A stretch of DNA of 64,000 nt from Azospirillum tabaci (GCF_014596085.1 NZ_JACCJY010000019.1:62001-126000), one strand, 5' to 3'; counted from the stretch's first letter, positions 39,076-48,534 are shown. Made by a program: numbers and translations. The notes: a model not told the origin generated them from the sequence alone.

Positions 39076-39333
39076 ATGAAGCCCATGACAGCCATCATTG
39101 GAAGTTTCGCTCAATTCTTCGTTGCCGCTCTGTTTCTGATGTTGACGGCTTGCGGAGACGAAGGGGGGACCCGCTGGGCGGATTACGGCGTCGGCTATGG
39201 TGGAAGCGGGCCGGTCTACTCGCTGGGCAATGGCCTTCCGGCCTACCGGCTGGAGCCGCGCACCTATTGGAACTACCCGGACTACCGCGGCACCGGACCG
39301 GTGATCGAACTGGCAAGTCGCCCGGGTGACTGA
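39076..39333 (+). CDS. small lipoprotein, function unknown
   Basis: An 85-residue protein with a lipoprotein signal: MKPMTAIIGSFAQFFVAALF then LMLTACGDEGG, so Cys near residue 26 is lipidated. The rest is Tyr/Gly/Pro-rich (ADYGVGYGGSGPVYSLGNGL). An earlier start at 39028 would add 16 residues that spoil the signal peptide. No relatives are recognised. It lies alone between the chemoreceptor and adenine deaminase genes. Confidence 0.6.
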   Translation: MKPMTAIIGSFAQFFVAALFLMLTACGDEGGTRWADYGVGYGGSGPVYSLGNGLPAYRLEPRTYWNYPDYRGTGPVIELASRPGD

Positions 39334-39426
39334 GCGCGCAATTGATGTTACGGAAAATACGATTGAAGGGTCCCGTCCGGCCATTTACCTAAAGAAGAGT
39401 TGGAATGGGCAGGACGAGGCGGAGCT

Positions 39427-41136
39427 ATGGCGGTCACCCGGGACGAACTGAAGACGCGCATCGGCCAGGCCCTGGGCGAGACGAAGGCCGATCTGGTCAT
39501 CAAGAACACCCGCTTCCTCAACGTCGTCACCGGCGAGACCGCCGCGGGCGACATCGCCCTTTGCGGCGACCGGATCATCGGCACCTATGAGTCCTACGAC
39601 GGGGCGGAGGAGATCGACGGGCGCGGGCTGACCGTCGTGCCGGGCTTCATCGACACCCACGTCCATTGCGAGTCCACCTGCGTCACGCCGATGGAGTTCG
39701 ACCGCTGCGTCCTGCCGCGCGGCACCACCACGGCCATCTGCGACCCGCATGAGATCTGCAACGTGTTGGGCGAGAAGGGCCTGCGCTACTTCCTCGACTG
39801 CGCCGAGGGAACGGTGCTGGACCTGCGGGTGCAGCTCTCCTCCTGCGTCCCGGCGACGGAGCTGGAGACGTCGGGCGCGCGGCTGGAGGCGGCGGACCTG
39901 CTGCGCCACAAGGACCACCCGAAGGTGCTGGGGCTGGCGGAGTTCATGAACTTCCCCGGCGTCTTCCACAAGGTGGACGGGGTTCTGGACAAGCTGGCCG
40001 CCTTCGACGGGCGCCACATCGACGGCCACGCCCCGCTGCTCAGCGGGCGGGAGCTGAACGCCTATCTCTCCTGCGGCATCCGCAACTGCCACGAGACGAC
40101 CAGCGCCCCGGAGGCGATGGAGAAGCTGCGCAAGGGCATGCAGGTGCTGATCCGCGACGGGTCGGTGTCGAAGGACGTGCACGCGCTGGCCCCGGTGATC
40201 CAGCCGGAAACTTCGCCCTTCCTGGGCTTCTGCACCGACGACCGCAACCCCCTCGACATCGCCGAGGAGGGGCACATGGACCATCTGATCCGCAGCGCGA
40301 TCCGGCTTGGCGCTCCGCTGGCCCACGTCTACCGCGCCGCCACATGGTCGGCGGCGCGCGGCTTCGGCCTGTTCGACCGCGGGCTGATTGCGCCGGGGCA
40401 GCGCGCCGACCTCGTCCTGCTGGACGACCTGGAGGAGTGCGCGGTCAACCGGGTGATCCGCAACGGGCGCGTGGTGACGCCGGAGACCTTCGCCGGGCGT
40501 CCGGCGATCAGCCCGGTGGGCCTGCGCTCGGTCAAGCTCCACCCGGTGACGGCGGAGGATTTCGCGGTGCCCGCCCGCGGCTCCGTCCAGTCGGTGATCG
40601 GCGTTCTGCCCGGCAAGATCATCACCGCCCATCTGCGGTTGGAGGTGCCGGCGAAGGATGGGAAGCTGGTGGCTGATCCCGACCGCGACATCCTGAAGAT
40701 CTGCGTCTTCGCCCGCCACGGCACCAACCAGAATGTCGGGCGCGGCTTCGCCAGCGGCTTCCAGTTCCGCGAGGGCGCGCTGGCCTCCTCGGTCGGGCAC
40801 GACAGCCACAACATCTGCGTGGTCGGCGCGTCGGACGAGGACATGGCCATCGCCGTCAACCGCCTGATCGAGCTTCAGGGCGGTTTCGTCGCGGTGCGCA
40901 ACGGTCAGGTGGTCGGCGAGCTGGCCCTGCCGCTGGCCGGGCTGATGAGCCTGGAACCCTTCGAGACGGTGGAGCGCCATCTGCGCAGCCTGCGCGCCTC
41001 GGTGCGCGAGATGGGCTGCCCGCTGGCCGAGCCCTTCCTGCAACTGGCCTTCCTGCCGCTGCCGGTGATCCCGCATCTGAAGATCACCGACCGTGGGCTG
41101 GTGGACGTCGACAAATTCGCGCTGGTGGAAGCGTAA
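39427..41136 (+). CDS. ade: adenine deaminase (amidohydrolase type)
   Basis: A 569-residue Ade-family enzyme, converting adenine to hypoxanthine and ammonia. The amidohydrolase metal motif GFIDTHVHCESTCVTP lies near residues 75-90. PRGTTTAICDPHEICNVLG and LGLAEFMNFPGVF with the metal-binding Glu follow, then GHAPLLSG and FCTDDRNP. The C-terminal VGHDSHNICVVGAS is typical of Ade. GGCGGAG lies before ATG 39427; an ATG nine codons upstream is unlikely. It appears monocistronic. Confidence 0.95.
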   Translation: MAVTRDELKTRIGQALGETKADLVIKNTRFLNVVTGETAAGDIALCGDRIIGTYESYDGAEEIDGRGLTVVPGFIDTHVHCESTCVTPMEFDRCVLPRGTTTAICDPHEICNVLGEKGLRYFLDCAEGTVLDLRVQLSSCVPATELETSGARLEAADLLRHKDHPKVLGLAEFMNFPGVFHKVDGVLDKLAAFDGRHIDGHAPLLSGRELNAYLSCGIRNCHETTSAPEAMEKLRKGMQVLIRDGSVSKDVHALAPVIQPETSPFLGFCTDDRNPLDIAEEGHMDHLIRSAIRLGAPLAHVYRAATWSAARGFGLFDRGLIAPGQRADLVLLDDLEECAVNRVIRNGRVVTPETFAGRPAISPVGLRSVKLHPVTAEDFAVPARGSVQSVIGVLPGKIITAHLRLEVPAKDGKLVADPDRDILKICVFARHGTNQNVGRGFASGFQFREGALASSVGHDSHNICVVGASDEDMAIAVNRLIELQGGFVAVRNGQVVGELALPLAGLMSLEPFETVERHLRSLRASVREMGCPLAEPFLQLAFLPLPVIPHLKITDRGLVDVDKFALVEA

Positions 41137-41290
41137 CCCCGGCAATTCCTGCCGCACGGCGCGCAGATCTTGCCGGTCCTCGTGATGCGGCTGCCGCTCA
41201 ACCCATTGAAAATCATGGAAAGCCTTTTGGCCCGCCGTCTGCAAGAGGCGGCCCGACGAATGCGAGGACTGTCGGTCGGAGGGGCGTGCC

Positions 41291-42007
41291 ATGGTTGGAA
41301 TGAGCGACATCAGCGGCTTGGCGCAGAGCCTTCAGACGTCCATCGACGCGGCGATGAAGCGCGTCCAGGAGCAGGCCAAACAGGCGACCGACGCCAAGCC
41401 CAGCGGCGAGGTTCAGGAGTATGAGCAGACCGTCCGCAAGTCCGCCCTGAACGCCGCGCCCTTCGCCACCAACGTCGGCACCCTGGTGAAGGACACCAGC
41501 CGCCTGAACGTGCTCAGCACGCTGGCCGCCAACGATCCGGCGGACTTCTACAAGTTCACGCTGGCGACGCCGGGCGAGGTCGCCCTCGGCCGGGTCGGCG
41601 ACACGGGCGTGCGCGTCCAACTGATGGACAAGCAGGGCAAGATCGTCGCCGACAGCAACAGCGAGGCCGGCTCCACCTACGACGCCTACAAGAAGTTCGA
41701 GGCGGGCACGCTGTCGCTCGACCGCGGCGACTACACGCTGCGCGTTTCCCGCGACAAGGGCGTGGCGGCCAAGGAGGAGAAGAACTATGGCCTCCAGCTC
41801 CGCATGGGCGACTACAGCAAGGACTACGACACCATCGCCAAGCAGCCGGCCAAGGGCGACAACCCGCTCCAGCAGACGCCGCAGCTTCAACGCCTGACCT
41901 CCCTGCTGACCGGCGGCACCACGGCCAGTTCCGGGGCGCTGGGCATCCTCACCGGGGGAAGCGGCGGCTACAGCGGGCGCGGGTCTCTGCTGAACGGGCT
42001 TTTCTGA
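41291..42007 (+). CDS. protein with a prepeptidase C-terminal (PPC)-like domain, function unknown
   Basis: A 238-residue protein with no signal peptide. Residues 1-55 are helical and charged. Residues 75-165 look like a PPC beta-sandwich (NDPADFYKFTLATPGEVALG, VQLMDKQGKIVADSN, LSLDRGDYTLRVSR), a fold usually attached to secreted proteases. A Gly/Ser-rich tail (SGALGILTGGSGGYSGRGS) ends the protein and resembles type I or unconventional secretion tails. GGAGGGGCG precedes the ATG. It converges with the DMT transporter gene. Function cannot be assigned. Confidence 0.72.
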   Translation: MVGMSDISGLAQSLQTSIDAAMKRVQEQAKQATDAKPSGEVQEYEQTVRKSALNAAPFATNVGTLVKDTSRLNVLSTLAANDPADFYKFTLATPGEVALGRVGDTGVRVQLMDKQGKIVADSNSEAGSTYDAYKKFEAGTLSLDRGDYTLRVSRDKGVAAKEEKNYGLQLRMGDYSKDYDTIAKQPAKGDNPLQQTPQLQRLTSLLTGGTTASSGALGILTGGSGGYSGRGSLLNGLF

Positions 42008-42060
42008 GGCGCCGGAACGCCCTCGCCGTCCTCCCGTAGACCGGCTGATCGGTGGCGCCG

Positions 42061-42909
42061 TCAGGCTGCGAGGCGCAGCGACACGGCACCGAGCGCAATG
42101 ACGGCTCCCGAGGCCAGCCGCACCGGGCCGACCCGCTCCTTGAGCACCAGCGCGGCCAGCGCCATGGCGAACAGGATCGAGGTCTCGCGCAGCGCCGCCA
42201 CCACGGCGACCGGCGCCAGGGTCATCGCCCAGAGCGCGAGCCCGTAGGAGGCGATGCTGGCCGCCCCGCCGGCCAGCGCCACCATCCAGCGCCGGCGGGC
42301 GTGGCTCAGGAAGCCCCGCGCGTCGCGCAGCAGAGCCCCGCCCACCATGGGCACGCTCAACAGCAGGAAGCACCACAGCGTGTAGCCGGCCGGGGCGCCG
42401 GACAGCCGCACGCCGATGCCGTCCACCACCGTGTAGGCGGCGATCACCAGGGCGTTGGCGAGCGCGCAGGCGTTGCCCCGCCATGATCCCGACAGGGCCG
42501 GTCCCCGCCCCAGCAGGGTCAGCCCGAGGATTCCGCCGCAAACCAGCAGCGTTCCCATCCAGGCGCCGGCGGACAGCCCCTCGCCCAGCAGCAGGCCGCT
42601 GCACAGCGCCACGAGCAGCGGCGGCGTGCCGCGCATCAGCGGATAGGCGTGGCTCATCGCCCCGTCGCGGTAGGCGGCGGCGAGCAGCCGGAAATAGGCG
42701 ACGTGCAGCACCGCCGTCACGCCGAGATAAGGCGCGCTGGCGAGCGACGGCGCCGGAACGACGGGGAGCAGCAGCAGGGCGATGAAGGCGGAACCGGCGA
42801 CCACCAGGACCGCGTCGGAGGCGTTACCGCCGCCGGCCTTCAGGGCGGTGTTCCAGCCGGCATGGAGAAGGGCGCCGGCCAGGACGGCGAGAAGGGCTTC
42901 GGTGGGCAA
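42061..42909 (-). CDS. EamA/DMT-family transporter
   Basis: A 282-residue inner-membrane protein with about ten helices in two EamA repeats (LLAVLAGALLHAGWNTALKA at the start; ANALVIAAYTVVDGIGVRLS and LKERVGPVRLASGAVIALGA in the second half). The best start is a TTG at 42909, since no ATG lies near the first helix; the ribosome site is weak. It diverges from a second DMT transporter across about 140 bases. Substrate unknown. Confidence 0.82.
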   Translation of the reverse strand: MPTEALLAVLAGALLHAGWNTALKAGGGNASDAVLVVAGSAFIALLLLPVVPAPSLASAPYLGVTAVLHVAYFRLLAAAYRDGAMSHAYPLMRGTPPLLVALCSGLLLGEGLSAGAWMGTLLVCGGILGLTLLGRGPALSGSWRGNACALANALVIAAYTVVDGIGVRLSGAPAGYTLWCFLLLSVPMVGGALLRDARGFLSHARRRWMVALAGGAASIASYGLALWAMTLAPVAVVAALRETSILFAMALAALVLKERVGPVRLASGAVIALGAVSLRLAA

Positions 42910-43047
42910 GAGGGGAGCCGTGGTCGGGGGAGGGGACGATGCGGGCGGAGGGGCGGCCTGCGGCCCGCCGGACGGCAGGATACACGCACAGGTTCGGTGC
43001 CGGACAGTCCAATTGCCTGCCGTCCTTCTTTGCGCTAAGCGTTCGCC

Positions 43048-44001
43048 ATGTCGACCGATAGCCTCCCGACCGAAAACCTTCTGCCCCGGAACCACCCGAC
43101 CGCCGCGGCGTCCGACCCGGCCGCGGTCCGCCGCGCCACCGCCATCGGCGGTCTGGCCATCCTGATGTGGTCCACGCTGGCGCTGCTGACCGCGCTGTCG
43201 GGGACCATTCCGCCGTTCCAGCTCGTGGCGATGTCCTTCGGCGTCGCCTTCGTCGTCGGGACGGCGGCGGGGGCCGCGCGGGGCAAGGACGTGATCGGCG
43301 TGCTGCGTCAACCCTGGCGGGTCTGGCTGCTCGGCGTCGCCGGGCTGTTCGGGTACCACTTCTTCTATTTCCTGGCCTTTCGCCTCGCCCCCGGTGCGGC
43401 GGTCGAGGTCAACTTGCTGAACTATCTCTGGCCGCTGCTGATCGTCCTGTTCTCCGCCCTGCTGCCGGGAGAGCGGCTGAAGCGCGGCCATTTGCTGGGC
43501 GCACTGTGCGGGCTCGCCGGGACGGTGCTGATCGTGACGGGAGGCGGGCGCGGCCTGTCGCTCGACGCCGCGGACACGCCGGGCTACCTGTCGGCCATGG
43601 CCGCGGCGGTGCTCTGGGCATCCTATTCGGTGCTGTCGCGCCGCTTCGGCGATGTCCCGACCGAGGCGGTCGGCGGCTTCTGCCTCGCCACGGCGGTGCT
43701 GGCCGGGTTGTCGCACCTGCTGTTCGAGACGACGGTGGCACCGTCCGGCGGCGAGTGGCTGGCGGTGCTCGCCATGGGGATCGGGCCGGTCGGCGCGGCC
43801 TTCTTCGTGTGGGACCACGGGGTGAAGCGCGGCGACATCCGGGCGCTGGGCGTGCTGTCCTACGCCACGCCGCTGACCTCCACGCTGCTGCTGATCCTGT
43901 TCGGGCAGGCGGCGGGGGGCTGGACCGTCTGGGCGGCCTGCGCCCTGATCATGGGCGGTGCCGTGCTGGCCAGCCGCGACGTCCTGCGCGGTGACCGGTA
44001 G
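43048..44001 (+). CDS. EamA-family transporter (YddG-like)
   Basis: A 317-residue DMT exporter with ten predicted helices and a soluble N-terminal tail of about 35 residues. AILMWSTLALLTALSGTIPP at the first helix, then LAPGAAVEVNLLNYLWPLLI and GPVGAAFFVWDHGVKRGDIR, match the YddG group, which exports aromatic amino acids and related compounds. It is divergent from another DMT gene, and the close pair may handle related substrates. It is not in a clear operon with the ABC gene 100 bases on. Confidence 0.88.
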   Translation: MSTDSLPTENLLPRNHPTAAASDPAAVRRATAIGGLAILMWSTLALLTALSGTIPPFQLVAMSFGVAFVVGTAAGAARGKDVIGVLRQPWRVWLLGVAGLFGYHFFYFLAFRLAPGAAVEVNLLNYLWPLLIVLFSALLPGERLKRGHLLGALCGLAGTVLIVTGGGRGLSLDAADTPGYLSAMAAAVLWASYSVLSRRFGDVPTEAVGGFCLATAVLAGLSHLLFETTVAPSGGEWLAVLAMGIGPVGAAFFVWDHGVKRGDIRALGVLSYATPLTSTLLLILFGQAAGGWTVWAACALIMGGAVLASRDVLRGDR

Positions 44002-44101
44002 GGCGGCGGCCGGCCGCACGGTGACAGCGAATTCATAGGCTTTTCATGCGGCGCGGTGCTATTCGGCAGGGACGGTTTCCTCCTTGCCGGACCAGCCCGC
44101 C

Positions 44102-45886
44102 ATGCCGACCGAGGCCAATCCAAAACGCGCCGCCGCGCTGTCCCGCAGGAAGCGGGACGTCTGGACATTGTTCCGCTTCCTGCGGGATGTCTGGACGCTG
44201 AGCCGTCCCTATTGGTCGTCGGAGGAGCGCTGGACGGCGTGGGGGCTGCTGGCCGCCATCGTCGCGCTGAATCTGGGCGTGGTCTTCATCACCGTCGAAC
44301 TGACCGAGGTCAACGGAGCCATCTTCAACGCGCTCCAGGAGAAAGACCAGAGCGCCTTCGTCGATCAGCTCCTGCTGTTCGGCGGGCTGGCGCTGGTCTA
44401 CATCGCGGTCGCCGTGTACCGGCTCTACCTGAATCAGATGCTGCAGATCCGCTGGCGGCGCTGGCTGACCCACCGCTGTCTGGGCGACTGGATGGAGGGG
44501 CAGACCTATTACCGGCTTCAACTCGCCGGCACCCCGACCGACAACCCGGACCAGCGCATCGCCGAGGATCTGCGCGGCTTCGTCCAACTGACGCTGAGCC
44601 TGTCGCTGGGCTTCCTGACCAACCTCGTCACGCTGGTGTCCTTCCTGGCGATGCTGTGGAGCCTGTCGGGGACGTTGAGCGTGGCGCTGTTCGGTGTGGA
44701 ACTGGCGATTCCCGGCTATATGGTGTGGGTGGCGCTGGCCTATGCGGTGGTGGGGACGTGGCTGACCCACCGGATCGGGCGTCCGCTTGCCCGGTTGAGC
44801 TTCGACCAGCAGAAATACGAGGCCGACTTCCGTTTCGCGCTCGTCCGCCTGCGCGAGAACGCGGAGAGCGTCGCCCTGCAGGGCGGCGAGGCGCAGGAGC
44901 AGCGCGGCTTCGCCCAACGCTTCGCCCGCGTGGTGGACAATTGGTGGGCGATCATGCGCACGCAGAAGCGGCTGGTCTGGTTCACCTCCGCCTATGAACA
45001 GGTGGCGATCATCTTCCCGCTGCTGGTCGCCGCGCCGCGCTATTTCTCCGGTGCGGTTCCGCTGGGCGCGCTGATGCAGACCGCGCAGGCCTTCGGGCAG
45101 GTGCAGAGCGCCCTGTCCTGGTTCATCGACGCCTATGTGAGCCTGACCGACTGGCACGCCACGACCAGCCGCCTTGTCGGTTTCCGCCAGGCGGTGCAGG
45201 AGGTCCGGCGGGTGGCGCGGACCGCTCCGCAGATCGAGCGCGCCGCCGGGCCGGACCGCGCCTTGCGGATGGAGGGGGTGGAACTGGCCTTGCCTCGGGG
45301 CGGGGCGCCGTTCCTTCGCGCCGACCTGACGGTTCAGCCGGGGGAGCGCGTGCTGGTCACCGGCCCGTCCGGCTCGGGCAAGAGCACGCTGTTCCGCGCG
45401 CTGGCCGGCATCTGGCCGTTCGGGCGCGGGCGCATCGGCCTGCCCGCCGGGGCGGACGCCATGCATCTCCCGCAGAAGCCCTACATGCCCATCGGCTGCC
45501 TGCGCGCCGCCGTCACCTATCCCTCGGCACCGGAGGCGTTCGATGGCGAAGCGGTGCGCGCCGCCCTGGACGCCGTGGGGATGAGCGCTTTCGCCGAGCG
45601 GCTGGACGAGGAGGATCATTGGGCGCTGCGCCTGTCCGGCGGCGAGCAGCAGCGCGTCGCCTTCGCCCGCGCCCTGCTGCACCGGCCCGGCTGGCTGTTC
45701 CTGGACGAGGCGACATCCGCCTGCGATCCCGCGACCGAAGCGCGGTTGTATGGCCTGCTGGCCGAACGTCTGCCCGGCACCACGGTGGTCAGCGTCGGGC
45801 ACCGCGCGAGCTTGTCGGCGCATCACGGCCGAACCGTCACGGTGGGAAAGGGCGGTGACGGGGTGGGGCAACTGGTCGGGTGTTGA
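44102..45886 (+). CDS. SbmA/YddA-type ABC transporter (fused permease and ATPase)
   Basis: A 594-residue half-transporter of the ABC-D/YddA family. The membrane domain (about residues 35-335) has six helices and the conserved WRRWLTHRCLGDWMEGQTYY and NPDQRIAEDLRGF. The ATPase has Walker A GPSGSGKST near 420, signature LSGGEQQRVAFARAL and Walker B WLFLDEATSACD, then VVSVGHR. Such proteins move vitamin B12-like molecules, peptides or long-chain acyl groups; the substrate is unknown. A TTG at 44084 is possible but ATG 44102 is more likely. Confidence 0.92.
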   Translation: MPTEANPKRAAALSRRKRDVWTLFRFLRDVWTLSRPYWSSEERWTAWGLLAAIVALNLGVVFITVELTEVNGAIFNALQEKDQSAFVDQLLLFGGLALVYIAVAVYRLYLNQMLQIRWRRWLTHRCLGDWMEGQTYYRLQLAGTPTDNPDQRIAEDLRGFVQLTLSLSLGFLTNLVTLVSFLAMLWSLSGTLSVALFGVELAIPGYMVWVALAYAVVGTWLTHRIGRPLARLSFDQQKYEADFRFALVRLRENAESVALQGGEAQEQRGFAQRFARVVDNWWAIMRTQKRLVWFTSAYEQVAIIFPLLVAAPRYFSGAVPLGALMQTAQAFGQVQSALSWFIDAYVSLTDWHATTSRLVGFRQAVQEVRRVARTAPQIERAAGPDRALRMEGVELALPRGGAPFLRADLTVQPGERVLVTGPSGSGKSTLFRALAGIWPFGRGRIGLPAGADAMHLPQKPYMPIGCLRAAVTYPSAPEAFDGEAVRAALDAVGMSAFAERLDEEDHWALRLSGGEQQRVAFARALLHRPGWLFLDEATSACDPATEARLYGLLAERLPGTTVVSVGHRASLSAHHGRTVTVGKGGDGVGQLVGC

Positions 45887-46058
45887 GGTCCGCGCCAGCC
45901 CTCGCCCTTCGGACGGGGGCGCGGCTGGGTCGAGCCTGATCCCGCTCGCGCCCTGTTGCGAAGCGCCCAGCCTGGGGAGACGCCACATGGCGGGCTTGGC
46001 CTTCGGCCCACGCGATCAATATCGGTGTCGTCGATCCATCACCAACCGCCGTGGTCCG

Positions 46059-46646
46059 ATGCCGAAGGTTGTCCGCCGCAGGTCGCTGGCCGCCGCGCTC
46101 GCCGTCAGTCTGATCGCCTGCTCCGCTTCGCGGAGTTGGGCAACGACCCCGGACACGGTTGATCCGAAGGGGCTGATCGTCCTCATGAGGCACGCGGAGG
46201 CGCCCGGAGTCGGCGATCCGCCGCACTTTCAACTCCGCGACTGCGCGACCCAGCGCAACCTGGACGCAAACGGCCGTGAACAAGCCCGGCGAACCGGCGA
46301 TCTGCTGCGGAAGGTCGCCGGCCGGCCGGCCGTCGTCTATTCAAGCCAGTGGTGCCGCTGCCTGGAGACCGCGCGACTTCTGGAGATCGGGCCCGTGCAG
46401 GAGCTTCCGGTGCTCAACTCCTTCTTCGAGCGGCGAGACGAGCAGGCGGCACAGATCGCGTCGCTGCGCCGCTTCCTGGCCGGGTTGCCTGCCGACGGCG
46501 CGCCGGTCGTGCTGGTCACCCACCAAGTGGTGGTGACCGCCTTGACCGGCGTCTTTCCAGCGTCGGGCGAGGCGGTGCTCCTCCGCGCCAACGGAACGGG
46601 CGAGCCCGCCATCGAGGGACGCAAGAAGGTTGAAGGCTCCAAGTAG
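46059..46646 (+). CDS. exported histidine phosphatase family protein
   Basis: A 195-residue phosphoglycerate-mutase-like protein. A short hydrophobic N-terminus (RRRSLAAALAVSLIACSAS) suggests export or lipidation, with LIAC resembling a lipobox. GLIVLMRHAEAPG carries the catalytic RHA motif, VYSSQWCRCLETARLL the second arginine, and VLVTHQVVVTALTG the second histidine. The substrate phosphomonoester is unknown. It is preceded by 172 bases with no gene and ends at a convergent region before the RHH gene. Confidence 0.85.
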   Translation: MPKVVRRRSLAAALAVSLIACSASRSWATTPDTVDPKGLIVLMRHAEAPGVGDPPHFQLRDCATQRNLDANGREQARRTGDLLRKVAGRPAVVYSSQWCRCLETARLLEIGPVQELPVLNSFFERRDEQAAQIASLRRFLAGLPADGAPVVLVTHQVVVTALTGVFPASGEAVLLRANGTGEPAIEGRKKVEGSK

Positions 46647-46850
46647 GGCATGGAGCCGTCCACGCGACGGAAGCCAACGGCGACGGCCTCCCCGTCGCCA
46701 TCGTGCCTACGGATGGCGTGAGCGCCCGGGGTCGGTTTTCAGAATGCGGCGAGGCGCTTGGCGATGAAACGGATTGCCGCTGCGGTGAGCAGGGCAAATG
46801 TGATCCACCCGGCCCGGGGAGTATCCGGGCCGCGCGCCCGCGCGGCTCTG

Positions 46851-47120
46851 TCACTCGGCGGCTATGGCCAACCCGTAGCGAGCCTCTTCCGGCCTCGGCG
46901 TGGCTGCCCTGAAGTACTCCAGCACGTAGACCCGGACGGCGCTGGACAGGTTGCTGGCATCCACGGCCTCCACCCGTTCGGCGAGGCGGTTGCACAACTC
47001 TCCCAATGTGAGGCTTTCCTTCTGCGCGATTTCTTCCAGACCCTCCCAGAAGGCGTCCTCCAGCCGCATGCTGGTGCGCTTCCCGGCGACATAGACGTTC
47101 CTAAGCTTCTTCGATGACAT
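46851..47120 (-). CDS. ribbon-helix-helix domain protein
   Basis: An 89-residue RHH protein (PF13467-like). The N-terminal strand RNVYVAGKRTSMRLEDAFWE precedes helix segments LEEIAQKESLTLGELCNRLA and AVRVYVLEYFRAA. These small proteins are DNA-binding or antitoxin-like, but no toxin gene is adjacent. GGCGGG lies seven bases before ATG 47120; a GTG seven codons upstream is an alternative. A perfect CRP-like palindrome lies 69-84 bases upstream of the start. Confidence 0.84.
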   Translation of the reverse strand: MSSKKLRNVYVAGKRTSMRLEDAFWEGLEEIAQKESLTLGELCNRLAERVEAVDASNLSSAVRVYVLEYFRAATPRPEEARYGLAIAAE

Positions 47121-47188
47121 GGCATGCCCGCCGCGCGACACGTTGCACTCTTATGTGTGAACCGTCGCGGAGTCCGAGCTGAAAAACA

Positions 47189-47204
47189 TGTGATGAACTT
47201 CACA
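47189..47204. promoter_or_regulatory. CRP-like palindrome upstream of the RHH gene
   Basis: TGTGATGAACTTCACA matches the CRP-family consensus TGTGA-N6-TCACA exactly, and the flanking A and T extend the symmetry. It lies 69-84 bases before the RHH gene start. The locus has lower GC than its surroundings. Which CRP-family regulator might bind is not known. Confidence 0.55.
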
Positions 47205-47435
47205 TAAAACGCAGGGAATCACGCCGCCGGACCACAAAGTCACAGCGGCGCCCGCCATCAGCCTGCTCGCGCTCCGGCCGTTCCGGTGTGTCCGTCGCTG
47301 TGCAGCGCATCGAGCCGTGACAGCGCCGAAGGGGATGGCCACACCTTTACATGCACCATGCTGCTCCAGCCGGCTTGGCTGGCGGGTCGCCGCCGCTCTG
47401 CTTCCCGAAGAATGTCCAAAGAATGCAGACCACCA

Positions 47436-48452
47436 TTACAAAGTGGTGAATGCATCATTCCAGTTCGCCGTCACTCCGTCCTGGCTCATAGACATGGCGT
47501 AGTTCCGCGCGTCGCTGTAGGCGAGTCCTTCGAGCTTAAAACGGGCCGTGTTTTCGAAATGAGTGAACACGAACTCGACACCGGCCCCGCCATCGACCGA
47601 ATTGACGCCCTTGAGGAGCCATTCGTTCTTGAAAACGTAATCGACGCCCATCTGGAAATCTTTGATGATCGCCGACAATTGGTCGGCTACGCCGTCTTCG
47701 GCGATCGCGTAGGCATAGGCGTAATCAACCCCGAACAGGTCTTGTCCGCCGCCGCCCCACATTTGGTCGACGCCGTTCCTGGAATCGATGGTCAAGAGAT
47801 CGTCAGAAGCGCCACCATGCAGGAAGTCGGCCCCGGCGCCACCAAGAAAGCGCGTGCCACCGGAATCGCCGCCGTACAAGGTGTCGATCCCGTCGCCGCC
47901 GGCCAACTCGTTGTAACCGTCGCCGGCGTACAGCATGTCGTTGCCGCTGCCTCCGTTCAGGGTGTCGTCACCGTTGTCGCCATACAGCCGGTCATTGCCC
48001 GCCTCGCCATGCAGCTCCTCGTTGCCGTCGCCGCCCGATATGGTGTCGTCACCATTGCCGCCGTAGGCGCGGTCGTTCCCCCAGCCGGGGCCCCAATCGG
48101 AAAAGATGCGATCGTTGCCGTCACCACCCCAAAGGCTGTCCGCTTCGCTCCCCCCATAAAGAGTGTCGGAGCCACCGTCTCCATAGAGGCGGTCAGCGCC
48201 TTGTTCGCCGTAGATTTGATCGTTGCCTTCGCCGCCTGACAACGTGTCGTTGCCGTTGCCACTGTAGACGGTATCGTTGCCCCAGCCGACCCCCCAGTCC
48301 GCGTAGATGCGGTCGTTGCCGCTGCCGGCCAGGATGCGGTCGTTGCCGGCCCGACCATAGCCCGTATCGTTCCCGGCATATAATTCGATTGTGTCGGCGC
48401 CGTCGGTGCCGTAGCGGGTGTCGTTTCCGGATGTTCCGAGAATAATTGCCAT
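47436..48452 (-). CDS. RTX (hemolysin-type calcium-binding repeat) protein
   Basis: A 338-residue secreted-type protein without a signal peptide. From residue 5 to about 220 it is made of nonapeptide repeats GGxGxDxLx (GNDTLSGGEGNDQIYGEQGA, GGDGNDRIFSDWGPG, GGSGNDMLYAGDGYNELAGG), which fold into a calcium beta-roll. The C-terminal 110 residues (VFKNEWLLKGVNSVDGGAGV) resemble RTX-tail secretion regions. AAGGAGGA is at a perfect distance from ATG 48452. Such proteins leave by a type I exporter; none is adjacent. No catalytic domain is seen. Confidence 0.9.
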   Translation of the reverse strand: MAIILGTSGNDTRYGTDGADTIELYAGNDTGYGRAGNDRILAGSGNDRIYADWGVGWGNDTVYSGNGNDTLSGGEGNDQIYGEQGADRLYGDGGSDTLYGGSEADSLWGGDGNDRIFSDWGPGWGNDRAYGGNGDDTISGGDGNEELHGEAGNDRLYGDNGDDTLNGGSGNDMLYAGDGYNELAGGDGIDTLYGGDSGGTRFLGGAGADFLHGGASDDLLTIDSRNGVDQMWGGGGQDLFGVDYAYAYAIAEDGVADQLSAIIKDFQMGVDYVFKNEWLLKGVNSVDGGAGVEFVFTHFENTARFKLEGLAYSDARNYAMSMSQDGVTANWNDAFTTL

Positions 48453-48534
48453 GGCGTTCCTCCTTCCTGATCCGGAGACCCTGGCATTGATAACCATTGC
48501 TTGGCGTTCGCGCTGTCGAACATAATCTTTGGTT

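Noticed and set aside
39385..41310. A 641-codon minus-strand open frame opposite adenine deaminase
   Set aside because: Antisense to a full-length, motif-complete enzyme and rich in Arg, Gln and His without family resemblance.
46811..46831. GGCCCGG/CCGGGCC hairpin between the phosphatase and RHH genes
   Set aside because: Plausible bidirectional stop in a convergent gap, but no T-run on either side and similar GC palindromes are common by chance here.
46851..47120. Antitoxin of a toxin-antitoxin pair
   Set aside because: RHH proteins are often antitoxins, but no small toxin-like gene flanks it on either side.
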